Assembly (NCBI GenBank): GCA_023898725.1
Contig: CP060236.1
Location: 310,001 to 374,000 of the forward strand
Direction: 5' to 3'
From: Alphaproteobacteria bacterium
GTDB taxonomy: Bacteria > Pseudomonadota > Alphaproteobacteria > JAUHZC01
Length of the DNA: 64,000 nucleotides
The notes below the pieces were generated by a model. That model was given only the letters and a program-made list of their open reading frames with translations, was not told where the DNA came from and made no database searches. Each line of letters opens with the position of its first letter. Within the stretch, counting starts at the first letter, position 1. Position numbers and translations under genes: made by a program. Below, piece after piece: positions 44,961-54,551 of the stretch.

Positions 44961-46823
44961 CTAACGCCTTCCAAATAATTTTTCTATATCATACTTGTGG
45001 AGTTTTACATAGGTGGGGCGCCCATGGTTACACTGCCCAGAGTAAGGAACTTCTTCCATTTGGCGCAAGAGAGCTTCCATTTCTTGTAAAGATAACCGCC
45101 TTCCGGCCCGGATACTCCCGTGGCAGGCAAAGGTACTGCATAAATCTTCGATTTTTTCTTTCAGTGCTAAAGGAGATCCATGAGCATCAATCTCATCACA
45201 AATATCTTTAATTAGTTGCTCTATCGATGCATCACGCAAAATACTAGGGATCTCTAGCACACGCACGTGCGTCGCATCTTCAACCCGAAAAATAAGCCCA
45301 AAACTTTCAAGGTCTTTTTGAAGAGCTTGAATATGACCACATGCCCGTTCATCGAGCTGTACAAGAATGGGTAAAAGCAAGAGCTGACGTTGCAACCCTT
45401 CTTTCTGATGACGCATTTTCATGCGCTCATAGACAAGCCTTTCATGAGCAGCATGCTGATCTACCATAATCAAATGATCAGGGGTTGCACTGATCACATA
45501 TGTATCAAATATTTGCGCAATTGGTTTCCCAAGATACGAAACTTCCGACTGGCTGGCTGCTTCAGGCGTGTTTTGAGACTCTCGGCTGGATGGGGAACCT
45601 TCAAGCGGGCGATAGATAAATGTTTGCGCATCTCGAAGTGTTTCTGAAGAAACAGGAGATGCCGCAAACGTGTATGCTCCAGACGATGAGCGCACATTCG
45701 TGAAAGTTCGGGACTGGGGCAAAAAAGAAGATTGCATCATGGTGGTTGATGTTGGGTTTTCATCCACAGCTGAAAAAGCCCTTAACGCTTGATCCGCAAC
45801 AACCGTTGATGCCCTATGGGCCCCTTGATCCAAAGCGCCCTGAACGCCCTTAAATAATATCTTTCGCACCAAGTTACTATCACGAAACCGCACTTCCGTT
45901 TTAGCTGGGTGCACATTCACGTCGACATCTTCTGCTGGGGCACACATAAATAAAACAGCAACAGGAAAGCGATTTCGCGCAAGATAGTCTTGATACGCCA
46001 CGCGCAAAACGGATGGAAGCATTTTATCTTTTACAGGTCTTTTGTTGACAAAGAGATACTGCAGGTTTCCATTTGCACGATTAAAAGTCGGTAGACCAAC
46101 AACACCTGTCAGTTTATAACCCGGACTTTCGTGCAAGACCGAAACGGCATTCTCCTGGAACTCACTTCCTAGAACATCAAACATACGGCCAATAGAAGCT
46201 TCTTCGGGATCTGAAAGATCAGAGGCTAAATACCGACACACTGTGCGTTTATCATCGATAAACGTAAAGGACACTCCCGGGTTACACAGAGCATACTTCT
46301 TCACCCCATCAACAATATGTTGGGTTTCTGTAACTGGTGTACGGAGAAATTTTAGGCGTGCCGGAACAGCAAAAAACAAGTCCCGCATAGTAACGACCGT
46401 TCCTACCGGCATCACCATAGGTGTAACTTCTGTCATTGCTCCGCCATCACACGTGGTTGTATACCCGGAATCACTATTGGCTGTGCGTGAAGATAGCTGA
46501 AGACGACTCACCGCCCCCATAGATGCAAGTGCCTCTCCGCGAAAACCAAAGCTATTAACAGCAAATAAATCGGCGTTCTCAAGTTTTGACGTTGCATGGC
46601 GTTCCAAAGCAAGCCCTAGCTGATCGTGAGGAATCCCTGCACCATTATCTTTCACTTGAATAAAGGCTTGTCCACCCTGGCGAATCATTATTTCAATAGC
46701 TGTTGCCCCTGCATCAAGACTGTTTTCAATCAATTCTTTAATTGCAGAAGCAGGGCGTTCAACAACCTCACCTGCGGCAATTTGGTTGACGAGATTTGTG
46801 GGTAAACGACGAATTATAGACAT
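44961..46823 (-). CDS. mutL: DNA mismatch repair protein MutL
   Basis: A 620-residue GHKL ATPase. N-terminal motifs: KELIENSLDAGAT, KDNGAGIPHDQLG, ATSKLENADLF and FGFRGEALASMG. The C-terminal dimerisation domain begins about residue 420 after a weakly conserved linker and ends with CHGSIRAGRRLSLQEM and CNHGRPTYVKL, the latter resembling the metal-site segment of MutL endonucleases. Its ATG overlaps the pgi stop (TAATG). No mutS is seen in the window. Confidence 0.96.
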   Translation of the reverse strand: MSIIRRLPTNLVNQIAAGEVVERPASAIKELIENSLDAGATAIEIMIRQGGQAFIQVKDNGAGIPHDQLGLALERHATSKLENADLFAVNSFGFRGEALASMGAVSRLQLSSRTANSDSGYTTTCDGGAMTEVTPMVMPVGTVVTMRDLFFAVPARLKFLRTPVTETQHIVDGVKKYALCNPGVSFTFIDDKRTVCRYLASDLSDPEEASIGRMFDVLGSEFQENAVSVLHESPGYKLTGVVGLPTFNRANGNLQYLFVNKRPVKDKMLPSVLRVAYQDYLARNRFPVAVLFMCAPAEDVDVNVHPAKTEVRFRDSNLVRKILFKGVQGALDQGAHRASTVVADQALRAFSAVDENPTSTTMMQSSFLPQSRTFTNVRSSSGAYTFAASPVSSETLRDAQTFIYRPLEGSPSSRESQNTPEAASQSEVSYLGKPIAQIFDTYVISATPDHLIMVDQHAAHERLVYERMKMRHQKEGLQRQLLLLPILVQLDERACGHIQALQKDLESFGLIFRVEDATHVRVLEIPSILRDASIEQLIKDICDEIDAHGSPLALKEKIEDLCSTFACHGSIRAGRRLSLQEMEALLRQMEEVPYSGQCNHGRPTYVKLHKYDIEKLFGRR

Positions 46824-47983
46824 TAGCGTGCTTCCAGAATATTCCGCGTACGAATCTTAGCACCCTCAACAGCAGGTTGGTTATAGGGATTCACCCCTAA
46901 GTTTTTGGCTATCAAGACTACCTCCGCCATAAGTAATCCACACAGACGCCCCCACATAAAAGGGGTATCCTCCAGTGTCACGACACGTATAGGAAATCCT
47001 TTTTTTTCAAGTTCTTGAATAGTAGCCTCTTTCTCCGCATGAAACAATTCAGCAAGAGTTTTTTGCGACAAAAAAGCCAACTCCGGGTCATCCGACATCA
47101 TAACTGGAAGATCCTGTTTTTGCTCTTCAGAACAAAAAAATGTAAAGTAGTTGACACGTGGCCCATCTAAATAAAGCTGTATTTGACTGTGTTGATCAAC
47201 GATCCCACGCGATATACTTAGCTCGGTTCCCTTACCATCTTTACCGAGACTTTCTGACCACAGCTGCCGATACCAATAAGCCAAACTCCGGAGGCGATCT
47301 CCATAATACATACACACATGGTTGCTAATCGTGGCTTGCGCGGCTTGCAAAAAATGATGGGCCCCTGGAAGGTCATGAACGTTTACAAGGACCTCTTGGG
47401 CACCGGCACGAAATTGCGCCATGTCAAAATCTAATAATGCAGCAACAATGGCCCCCGTTGATGAGAAAAGGCTAAATCTCCCCCCAATCTCAGGATCGTG
47501 GGGAATAAAGTGGCACCCGTGTTTATGGGAAAACCGGCGAAGCGGTGTATCCACGTCTGTAGATAAAACGACGATATCTGCAACACCTTCGGGGTATCCC
47601 CTTTCATAATAAAGAGGAACGATACTCAAAAGTTGAGCGATTGTTTCGGGCGTATAGCCTGATTTGGATATTACCACAACACCCATGGATCGCGGATCAA
47701 AATCACGCAAAAAGCCCATCATTTGATCAGGATCGATGTTTTCAATAAATTGGATTGTCTCTTGAGCACTGCATGCTTGAATCACTTGACCACCAAGACT
47801 TGATCCGCCAACACCAAATATGATAAAGCGGCCATATTTTTCTTTTAAAGTATAGGCTGCCTCACGCACACAAGGATCAAAAGCGGCCAGTCTCTTGGCG
47901 CTCAGCATGATCAAATCCTCGGCACAAATAATATACGCAGGGTCGTTGTTTGTCACAACGCTCGCTGGGGAAAAACGGTGCAT
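46823..47983 (-). CDS. pgi: Short glucose-6-phosphate isomerase
   Basis: Isomerises glucose-6-phosphate and fructose-6-phosphate. The start at 47983 gives 386 residues, much shorter than E. coli Pgi (549). The SIS core is clear: FGVGGSSLGGQVIQA, VVISKSGYTPETIAQ (the sugar-phosphate-binding SxSG-type stretch), and the Glu-rich SESLGKDGKGTEL. The last part, with NPYNQPAVEGAK, holds the conserved C-terminal lysine. The longer frame upstream overlaps the M16 gene and is unlikely. Its position inside a repair and protease cluster is unusual but appears in other Alphaproteobacteria. Confidence 0.87.
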   Translation of the reverse strand: MHRFSPASVVTNNDPAYIICAEDLIMLSAKRLAAFDPCVREAAYTLKEKYGRFIIFGVGGSSLGGQVIQACSAQETIQFIENIDPDQMMGFLRDFDPRSMGVVVISKSGYTPETIAQLLSIVPLYYERGYPEGVADIVVLSTDVDTPLRRFSHKHGCHFIPHDPEIGGRFSLFSSTGAIVAALLDFDMAQFRAGAQEVLVNVHDLPGAHHFLQAAQATISNHVCMYYGDRLRSLAYWYRQLWSESLGKDGKGTELSISRGIVDQHSQIQLYLDGPRVNYFTFFCSEEQKQDLPVMMSDDPELAFLSQKTLAELFHAEKEATIQELEKKGFPIRVVTLEDTPFMWGRLCGLLMAEVVLIAKNLGVNPYNQPAVEGAKIRTRNILEAR

Positions 47984-47996
47984 GCTGTGTGGTTTC

Positions 47997-49382
47997 TTAT
48001 TCACCGGTCTTCGTTCCAGGAGAACCATGGATAAACACATGCATGCGGTCGGGGTGAATATATTTTTTTGACAACTCTTGCAGGGTACCAAGATCCAGTG
48101 TTTCAAGTTTATCATGACGATGATTCACATATGATTTGGATTTTCCCTGCAACCTATAGCCGTGCAAAACTCTTGCTGTATCATATGTGGTCGTAAAACC
48201 CATTACATGAGAATCTTGGGCTCTGCGAACACCTTCTAATAACTCGTCCGGCGTAATGCCCTGGGTATGAACCTGATGCAGAACATCCTTCACCACTTGC
48301 AAAGCTTCATAAACCTGATGGTTTGCTGTACTAAAAAGAACCCGTATATTGCCCGATTTTTCTTGGCGCACCGTGTAAGCATTGACAACATAAGCCAACC
48401 CCCGTCTTTCGCGAACCTCTTTCCACAGGCGTTTTTCTAAAATTCCCATAAGAATTTGAAGCCCAAGAGCATCTTTGTGTTTCAAGGGAATGCCAGGCAT
48501 CACACCTACCACCGTACATTGAGGAACTTCTTCTGGTATAATATAAGGATCGCTTCCTACTGCCTCAGGGATCACCCAAGCATCACAAGCACTCACACTG
48601 CTTCGCTTGTGTGCAAAAGGAACCATGCGATCGAGATACTCTCCTGCTTTCTCAGCAGAAAGATTCCCCACAATAGTTGCGACCACGTTTGTTTGGGATA
48701 GGCTGTGCAGTTTTTCGACCAAATCCTGAGACGTAATGCGATGAATATCCTCTGGTGTATCAAAAACAAGACGTCCATAAGGATGGTCAGCATACAGTGT
48801 CTTCCGGATTAATTTACCCAATTGATACTGGGAGGAAGCTCTTTTCATAGCAATTTGGGCAAGTTCACGTTCCTTGATGATTGCCAAGTCATCCGCACCC
48901 AATCGTGGATTTTTCAATAAATCCTCTGCCACAAGAACAAGATCAGGAAAATCCTCCGCAAGAGCCGTTACAAACATTTCGTAGGTATCCAAACCCGCTG
49001 CAAAAGCAATTGATGCCCCCCGATCATCAAGAAATTCCCGTAACTGTTTTTCGTTACGTTTGTGCGAACCCTTCAGCAGCATACGCGCAAGAATATCACC
49101 TACCCCTACGTGTGAGGCAGGGTCATAGGCCACACCCCCTTGTTTAAAGGAAAGCACCACAGAAACAACAGGTGCCTTAGGATCATTCACATGCCAAAAA
49201 ACTATTCCCTTTGGAGAAACATGCTTTTTTACATTAAGGTTAATGGTGCTTTTAGTATGGGCCTTATTATCTTCGCTATCCTGTGTCGATGCAAATGACG
49301 ATCCTTGTTTCTCAAGGGGTTTATCATCAGAACACCCACCGAAAAGGAGGATAAAAATAAATAGCACAAGGTTTTGAATCAT
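47997..49382 (-). CDS. M16-family peptidase-like lipoprotein, non-catalytic subunit type
   Basis: A 461-residue M16 homologue without the zinc motif. A lipoprotein signal is visible (LVLFIFILLFGGC, Cys17). In the expected HxxEH position it reads VGVGDILARMLLKG. M16 proteins of this sort pair with a catalytic subunit, as in the mitochondrial processing peptidase. It overlaps the active partner by four bases. The C-terminal half keeps the fold with ERRGLAYVVNAYT, but the enzymatic role must lie in its neighbour. Confidence 0.87.
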   Translation of the reverse strand: MIQNLVLFIFILLFGGCSDDKPLEKQGSSFASTQDSEDNKAHTKSTINLNVKKHVSPKGIVFWHVNDPKAPVVSVVLSFKQGGVAYDPASHVGVGDILARMLLKGSHKRNEKQLREFLDDRGASIAFAAGLDTYEMFVTALAEDFPDLVLVAEDLLKNPRLGADDLAIIKERELAQIAMKRASSQYQLGKLIRKTLYADHPYGRLVFDTPEDIHRITSQDLVEKLHSLSQTNVVATIVGNLSAEKAGEYLDRMVPFAHKRSSVSACDAWVIPEAVGSDPYIIPEEVPQCTVVGVMPGIPLKHKDALGLQILMGILEKRLWKEVRERRGLAYVVNAYTVRQEKSGNIRVLFSTANHQVYEALQVVKDVLHQVHTQGITPDELLEGVRRAQDSHVMGFTTTYDTARVLHGYRLQGKSKSYVNHRHDKLETLDLGTLQELSKKYIHPDRMHVFIHGSPGTKTGE

Positions 49383-50818
49383 TGCGTAAGGCCTTTCACA
49401 AGAGTCCCCACTGGCACAAATGCAGGCAAGGGTTTGTTTTGTCTGGGTTCACGAGAAATACTCGGCCCTTCCTCACAAGGAAGGGCTTCGGCCGTCACAA
49501 CGGCATGACGTGACCGCACAAACGTTTGAGCCAGGGCTTGAATATCTTCTATAGTCAGCGCTTGCAATACTTCAGGCCATGCATTAGCTTCTTCAAAGCT
49601 ATACCCCAAAACCATGGCAGATCCCAGTTCCTCCGCACCATAAAAAGCACTGTCACTCTTTAAGCGCTGGGCGCGCAACAAGCGCCTCTTTGCTTCTTCA
49701 ATGTTTTCTGCCTTTATTTTAGAGGGAAGTTCTTCAAAAAACATATCCCAAGCATGGGCTATTGCCTCACGAGTAATCTTTTCTTTGGGAGAAACACTAC
49801 ACAACACAGCGGGCTGAAGTTTAGTCGGAGACATCATTGCAATACTGACATGGGTGGCTATTTCTTTCTCACGGACAAAATACTCATAAGCATATCCAAG
49901 CGTATCGTGTGAAAGAAGATAGTCTAGCAACTCAAGACCAACAGCATCTTTAAAAGAGATTGTCTCATGTTTACCCATATCTAACAAAAATGCATAATAA
50001 CAAGAACGCTTTTTGATGCGCGCATGGCAATTCACAAGGTGTGTTTTCAGTCCATGATGAGGGGGTTCAACAAGAGGAGCCAAGGAAATGTCTTCTTGGG
50101 GCACAAGGGAAGCATAGTACTGATCCACCAGATTTCGTGCATCCTTAAGCGTAATGTCACCAGCAAGAACGAGTATCATACGTTGCGGTGTATAAAACTG
50201 AGTATAAAAAGCCTGAGCATCCTCTAACGAAAGAGACTCCATCTCATGGCGCCAGCCAATTGTAGGACGACCATAGGGATGGTTCCAATAGAGAGAGGCA
50301 AAAATTCCTTCCAACAGCTGCTTCTCAGGGATATTATCCGTGCGCATGCTCCGTTCTTCAAGAATTACCTTGCGCTCTGAGGTCACGATAGGAAGAGTCA
50401 GGCGCAACCCTTGAAGGCGCGGAGCAATTAAGGACATTGCTCGCGGCAAATGGTGGCGGGGCAAGCGTTGATAATAAACTGTAAGATCAAAACCTGTAGC
50501 AGCATTGTGTTCAGCACCAAGAACGTCCATTTCTTTCATCACGGTATCTTCGGCCATCGTGAGACTCGCCCCTTTAAGCATAAGGTGCTCAAGAAAGTGG
50601 GCGATTCCAGACCTTCCTGGGGGGTCATCTTTTGTGCCCGCTTTTACCCAAAGAGCGCAGCTAACAACAGGTGCCTTGTGATTGGGAATTACTACAACTT
50701 GCAAACCATTAGGGAGGGTAAAACTCTGACCTTCGACCAGCTTGGCATTAACCGAAAAGGAACATAGAATAATCCAAAAAAAGGGTACTACTTTATGCAA
50801 ATGGCCCAACAACATCAT
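49379..50818 (-). CDS. M16-family zinc peptidase, catalytic subunit
   Basis: A 479-residue peptidase with a signal peptide (VVPFFWIILCSFSVNA). The inverted zinc motif GIAHFLEHLMLKG is present, and the downstream ligand Glu lies in ERKVILEERSMRTDN. The family degrades or processes short peptides and is the closest relative of mitochondrial processing peptidase in Alphaproteobacteria. Start at 50818 or 50815 places it just after the DUF3035 stop. The pair with the following lipoprotein probably forms a heterodimer in the periplasm. Confidence 0.9.
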   Translation of the reverse strand: MMLLGHLHKVVPFFWIILCSFSVNAKLVEGQSFTLPNGLQVVVIPNHKAPVVSCALWVKAGTKDDPPGRSGIAHFLEHLMLKGASLTMAEDTVMKEMDVLGAEHNAATGFDLTVYYQRLPRHHLPRAMSLIAPRLQGLRLTLPIVTSERKVILEERSMRTDNIPEKQLLEGIFASLYWNHPYGRPTIGWRHEMESLSLEDAQAFYTQFYTPQRMILVLAGDITLKDARNLVDQYYASLVPQEDISLAPLVEPPHHGLKTHLVNCHARIKKRSCYYAFLLDMGKHETISFKDAVGLELLDYLLSHDTLGYAYEYFVREKEIATHVSIAMMSPTKLQPAVLCSVSPKEKITREAIAHAWDMFFEELPSKIKAENIEEAKRRLLRAQRLKSDSAFYGAEELGSAMVLGYSFEEANAWPEVLQALTIEDIQALAQTFVRSRHAVVTAEALPCEEGPSISREPRQNKPLPAFVPVGTLVKGLTQ

Positions 50819-50840
50819 AATACACTCACAACCGTACGTG

Positions 50841-51191
50841 TTACTTAACAGAGTCCCCAAGTTTCTTGCGAACGTCTGGGTCTCTTGCGGAAGCATCTGC
50901 CTGATTTAGGAGATTTTTTTCAGACACAGAAAGTGTTGATGGAAGAGAACGCTTTTTCTCACCTCCATCTGCGCGCAACGTACGATAAGAAGCTTCCGGG
51001 TCTCCCGTTTTAGGAGGGTACAGCGTGTACAAATCTTTGGGTGTTGTTAGTGGTGGGCGCTCCATAAGCGTATGTTCGTCCGGAATGACTTTTTGGAGGC
51101 CAAGGGCTTTTTTCGTGCTGTCACACCCACCCAAGACACAAAGAGCCACAAGGGTATAAAAAATTGACGAAGATAGAGGCAAGTTTTTCAT
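50841..51191 (-). CDS. DUF3035-family lipoprotein
   Basis: A 116-residue protein with a lipobox (LVALCVLGGCDSTKKALGL, Cys23) and a polar body with the alphaproteobacterial DUF3035 landmarks VIPDEHTLMERPPLTTP and LYPPKTGDPEASYRTL. Function is unknown. It sits between lspA and the M16 pair, the usual order in this class. Confidence 0.8.
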   Translation of the reverse strand: MKNLPLSSSIFYTLVALCVLGGCDSTKKALGLQKVIPDEHTLMERPPLTTPKDLYTLYPPKTGDPEASYRTLRADGGEKKRSLPSTLSVSEKNLLNQADASARDPDVRKKLGDSVK

Positions 51192-51212
51192 GAAATAATC
51201 GTATTTAACTCT

Positions 51213-51680
51213 TCACCTTTTACGAGATTTTGGACAAAAACGCAAGCTATCTATAAGGAGGCCAACGGCTCCAAGCGTAATCAGTGCATCCGCTACATTA
51301 AACGTCGGAAAGTGGTATCCCCCTAAATGGAAATCAAAAAAATCAAAAACTCCTCCCATTCGGACGCGATCCGCTATGTTTGAAAGCGCGCCACTCAAAA
51401 CACAGACGTATGACCAGGCCGATAGAGAGCGCGTTTCTCGCCAAAAAATAAAAGCAAAAACCACCACAATGCAGGACGTCAATACCACGAGAGTCAGGGG
51501 TGAAAAATCAGCAAACATTCCAAAACTCACCCCCGCATTAACGACTCCCTTAATCGCGAAAAAAGGTGTTATCTGGAGAGTAGCAATTTCCATCTTCTGT
51601 ACCACATATTTCGTATATTGATCGATCCCGAAGCCAATAAAAAGGGTTACAATCATCGCAATACGCATTGGTATGCTCAT
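51213..51680 (-). CDS. lspA: Lipoprotein signal peptidase (SPase II)
   Basis: A 155-residue aspartyl protease of the inner membrane that removes lipoprotein signal peptides. Four hydrophobic segments. The catalytic pair is visible: Asp in NIADRVRMGGVFDFF and Asp in FNVADALI. VNAGVSFGMF fits the family's NxGxxF motif. It overlaps ileS by four bases. Confidence 0.95.
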   Translation of the reverse strand: MSIPMRIAMIVTLFIGFGIDQYTKYVVQKMEIATLQITPFFAIKGVVNAGVSFGMFADFSPLTLVVLTSCIVVVFAFIFWRETRSLSAWSYVCVLSGALSNIADRVRMGGVFDFFDFHLGGYHFPTFNVADALITLGAVGLLIDSLRFCPKSRKR

Positions 51681-54481
51681 TCATCAATGTCCTTTAAAAC
51701 ATCTCGACATCGCTCACAAACAGGCCCAAGATCTGAAACAATAACGACCTCATCGAGCACCCGCCAACACCGCTCACACTTTCCACCCCGCGCACTATGG
51801 ACAACAACCCCAATATCGCTAAATTCCCCCAAAGAAAAAGCTTCCGGAGGAATAGTTCCCTGCATTAAACCAACAGAAGAAACAATGGCTAACTCCGCCC
51901 AGAGGTTCTCCTTCAACGACACACTCCCCTTTGGTACGTAAAGATCCACATGGGCTTGTAAACTAGAGCCAATGGTTCCCTCACCGCGTGCCTTTTCAAG
52001 GGCACCCGTCATCACACGGCGAATCTCACGAATGGTCGCGATGCGTTTATCCAGACGAGGATTCTGCCAACCCTCACAAAGAGCATGCAATTCCTCCAGA
52101 TGGATACTGGGTGCCCCTGGGTACAGGTGCCCCCACGCTTCTTGAGTTGTGGACACAAGAACAGGAGCAAGCCACCGCAAAAGATTATCAAGCACGTGAT
52201 GCATTACATAGCGACACGCACGACGCTTGGGCGATGATTGCTTATCGCAGTACAAACTATCTTTGCGCACATCAAAGTAAAACGACGATAAGTCCGTTGT
52301 ACAAAAGTTATGTATCGCAGCATAAAGATTCAGAAAATCAAAAGTCTCAAACCCTTTTTTGGCTTCTTCATTAAGTGTCCACACCCTATGCAGGACCCAC
52401 TTTTCTAAATCGGGAAGATCATCGTACGCCACACTATCTTCGGGTGAATACGCATGCAAGGCACCCAGCAGATATCGAATTGTATTCCGGAAGCGTCGAT
52501 AGATATCTTTTTGATGGTTCAAAATCTCACGACCAAAAGTCACATCATCGGAAACGTCACTCCCAACAACCCATAACCGCACCATCTCAATACCCATTTC
52601 ATCTGCTATACCAAGGGGAGACAGGGCATTTTTATCAGACTTAGACATTTTTTGATGCTTTTCATCCAAAATAAATCCATGGGTCAGCACAGACCGATAG
52701 GGAGCTTGACCTTTGGTTGCCACACCAATAAGGAGCGAAGATTGAAACCATCCACGATGCTGATCAGAACCCTCAACATAGAGGTCTGCAGGCCACGCAA
52801 GGTCCTTGCGTGCCTGTAAAACATAGGCATGACTTGAACCCGATTCAAACCACACATCCAAAATATCATAGACAGGCTCATAATCTGCGTGGTCATAGTC
52901 CGTTCCCAGAAAACGACGTGCATCACCTGAAAACCAAACACCACAACCCTTTTGGGCTACCTCTTTCACAATGCGTGCATGAACCTTTTTGTCCCGCAAA
53001 ACCTCTCCTGTGTGAGTATTCACAAAAACAGTAAGGGGAACTCCCCACATCCGCTGGCGCGTGATACACCAGTCTGGTCGTCCCGACACCATACTTCCAA
53101 TGCGCTTTTCACCGCTTTCGGGGATCCAGGAAACAGTCTTAATGGTCTGAAGAGCTTCCTGGCGTATTCCTGAACGATCAAGCTCAATAAACCACTGAGG
53201 AGTCGCTCGATAAATAAGAGGAGCCTTTGAGCGCCATGAGTGCGGGTAACTGTGGACAACTTTTGACGCTCCCAACAGGGTATTTTTGTCACGCAGGAAG
53301 GTGATAATTTCTGAATCAACCTTAAAAATATGCTTGCCCGCAAAAATAGGAACCTGATCTGTGTATATGCCATCCTCAGTCACTGTCTCTGGGACATCCA
53401 AACCATGGGCCCGCCCCAGCTGAAAATCATCCGGCCCATGGCTAGGGGCTGTATGGACAAAACCAGTGCCTGCTTCTGTGGTCACATACGTAGCCGGCAA
53501 AAGCGGCACATTAAAGGCATATCGGTCATCACAAAAAGGGTGCTGACAGATAGATGCCGCAAATGCTGATCCCTTAAGATGTTTTATTGTCTCATATTTT
53601 TCAATACCAACTTGTGTGCAAAAAGACGCACATAAATCCGCCGCAATCAAAAATTCCGTATTTAACGGGACAATACTCCGCTCGCCCACAACCTGTGCGC
53701 GAATACACACATATTTGATGTCTGCATTGTAAGCAATCGCTCTATTAGCCGGTATGGTCCAGGGAGTTGTGGTCCAAATAACGACGTTTTTTCCAACAAG
53801 ATTTGCATCAGGGGCTTGCGTAATAGGAAAGCTCACATAAATAGAAGACGATGTGCGTTCATGATATTCCACTTCAGCCTCAGCCAACGCCGTTTTTTCC
53901 ACAACCGACCACATGACCGGGCGAAAACCCCGATAAAGGCTTCCCTTCAAAAGAAAGTCACCCAAGTTTTCGAGAATAGCCGCCTCACTTTGGGGGTTCA
54001 TTGTTGTGTAGGCGTTTCCCCAGTCCGCCATGAGCCCTAAGCGCTTGAGTTCGTCACGCTGTACATCGATCCAATGCTGAGCAAACGCCGCACACTCTTT
54101 GCGAAAATCTTCTGGAGAAACCTCGGCTTTGTCTTTTCCAGCCTCCCTGTATTTCTCCTCAATTTTCCACTCAATGGGAAGGCCGTGACAGTCCCAACCA
54201 GGCACAACAGGAACATCCTTGCCAAGTAATGATTGGCCCCGCACGATCACATCTTTTAAAATACGATTGAGCGCATGCCCCATATGAATATGACCATTTG
54301 CAAAAGGGGGGCCCTCATGCAGAATGTATTTTTTTCGTCCCTTGCGTAGTTTGCGCAATTTTTCATAGACATGGGTATTTTCAAGTTCCGCAAAAATTTC
54401 ACGCTCCCGTGTCGGAAGACTCCCGCGCATAGGGAAATCTGTTTTAGGAAGAAACACTGTATCTTTAAGAAGTTTTGTCAT
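51677..54481 (-). CDS. ileS: Isoleucine-tRNA ligase
   Basis: Class I synthetase of 934 residues from the ATG at 54481 (MTKLLKDTVFLPKTDFPMRG). The HIGH motif is GPPFANGHIHMGHALN; the KMSKS is KMSKSDKNALS. The editing domain lies between about 190 and 420, and the C-terminal zinc finger (CERCWRVLDE and CERCRDVL) keeps both Cys pairs. It precedes lspA with a four-base overlap. The longer frame upstream runs towards the Asd-like gene and is not used. Confidence 0.97.
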   Translation of the reverse strand: MTKLLKDTVFLPKTDFPMRGSLPTREREIFAELENTHVYEKLRKLRKGRKKYILHEGPPFANGHIHMGHALNRILKDVIVRGQSLLGKDVPVVPGWDCHGLPIEWKIEEKYREAGKDKAEVSPEDFRKECAAFAQHWIDVQRDELKRLGLMADWGNAYTTMNPQSEAAILENLGDFLLKGSLYRGFRPVMWSVVEKTALAEAEVEYHERTSSSIYVSFPITQAPDANLVGKNVVIWTTTPWTIPANRAIAYNADIKYVCIRAQVVGERSIVPLNTEFLIAADLCASFCTQVGIEKYETIKHLKGSAFAASICQHPFCDDRYAFNVPLLPATYVTTEAGTGFVHTAPSHGPDDFQLGRAHGLDVPETVTEDGIYTDQVPIFAGKHIFKVDSEIITFLRDKNTLLGASKVVHSYPHSWRSKAPLIYRATPQWFIELDRSGIRQEALQTIKTVSWIPESGEKRIGSMVSGRPDWCITRQRMWGVPLTVFVNTHTGEVLRDKKVHARIVKEVAQKGCGVWFSGDARRFLGTDYDHADYEPVYDILDVWFESGSSHAYVLQARKDLAWPADLYVEGSDQHRGWFQSSLLIGVATKGQAPYRSVLTHGFILDEKHQKMSKSDKNALSPLGIADEMGIEMVRLWVVGSDVSDDVTFGREILNHQKDIYRRFRNTIRYLLGALHAYSPEDSVAYDDLPDLEKWVLHRVWTLNEEAKKGFETFDFLNLYAAIHNFCTTDLSSFYFDVRKDSLYCDKQSSPKRRACRYVMHHVLDNLLRWLAPVLVSTTQEAWGHLYPGAPSIHLEELHALCEGWQNPRLDKRIATIREIRRVMTGALEKARGEGTIGSSLQAHVDLYVPKGSVSLKENLWAELAIVSSVGLMQGTIPPEAFSLGEFSDIGVVVHSARGGKCERCWRVLDEVVIVSDLGPVCERCRDVLKDIDE

Positions 54482-54551
54482 ATTTTTGTTCTGAACCTTA
54501 TTCACAAAGTTACCGCAGTCTACTCTTTTTTGACACCAATCAACAGGAGGG

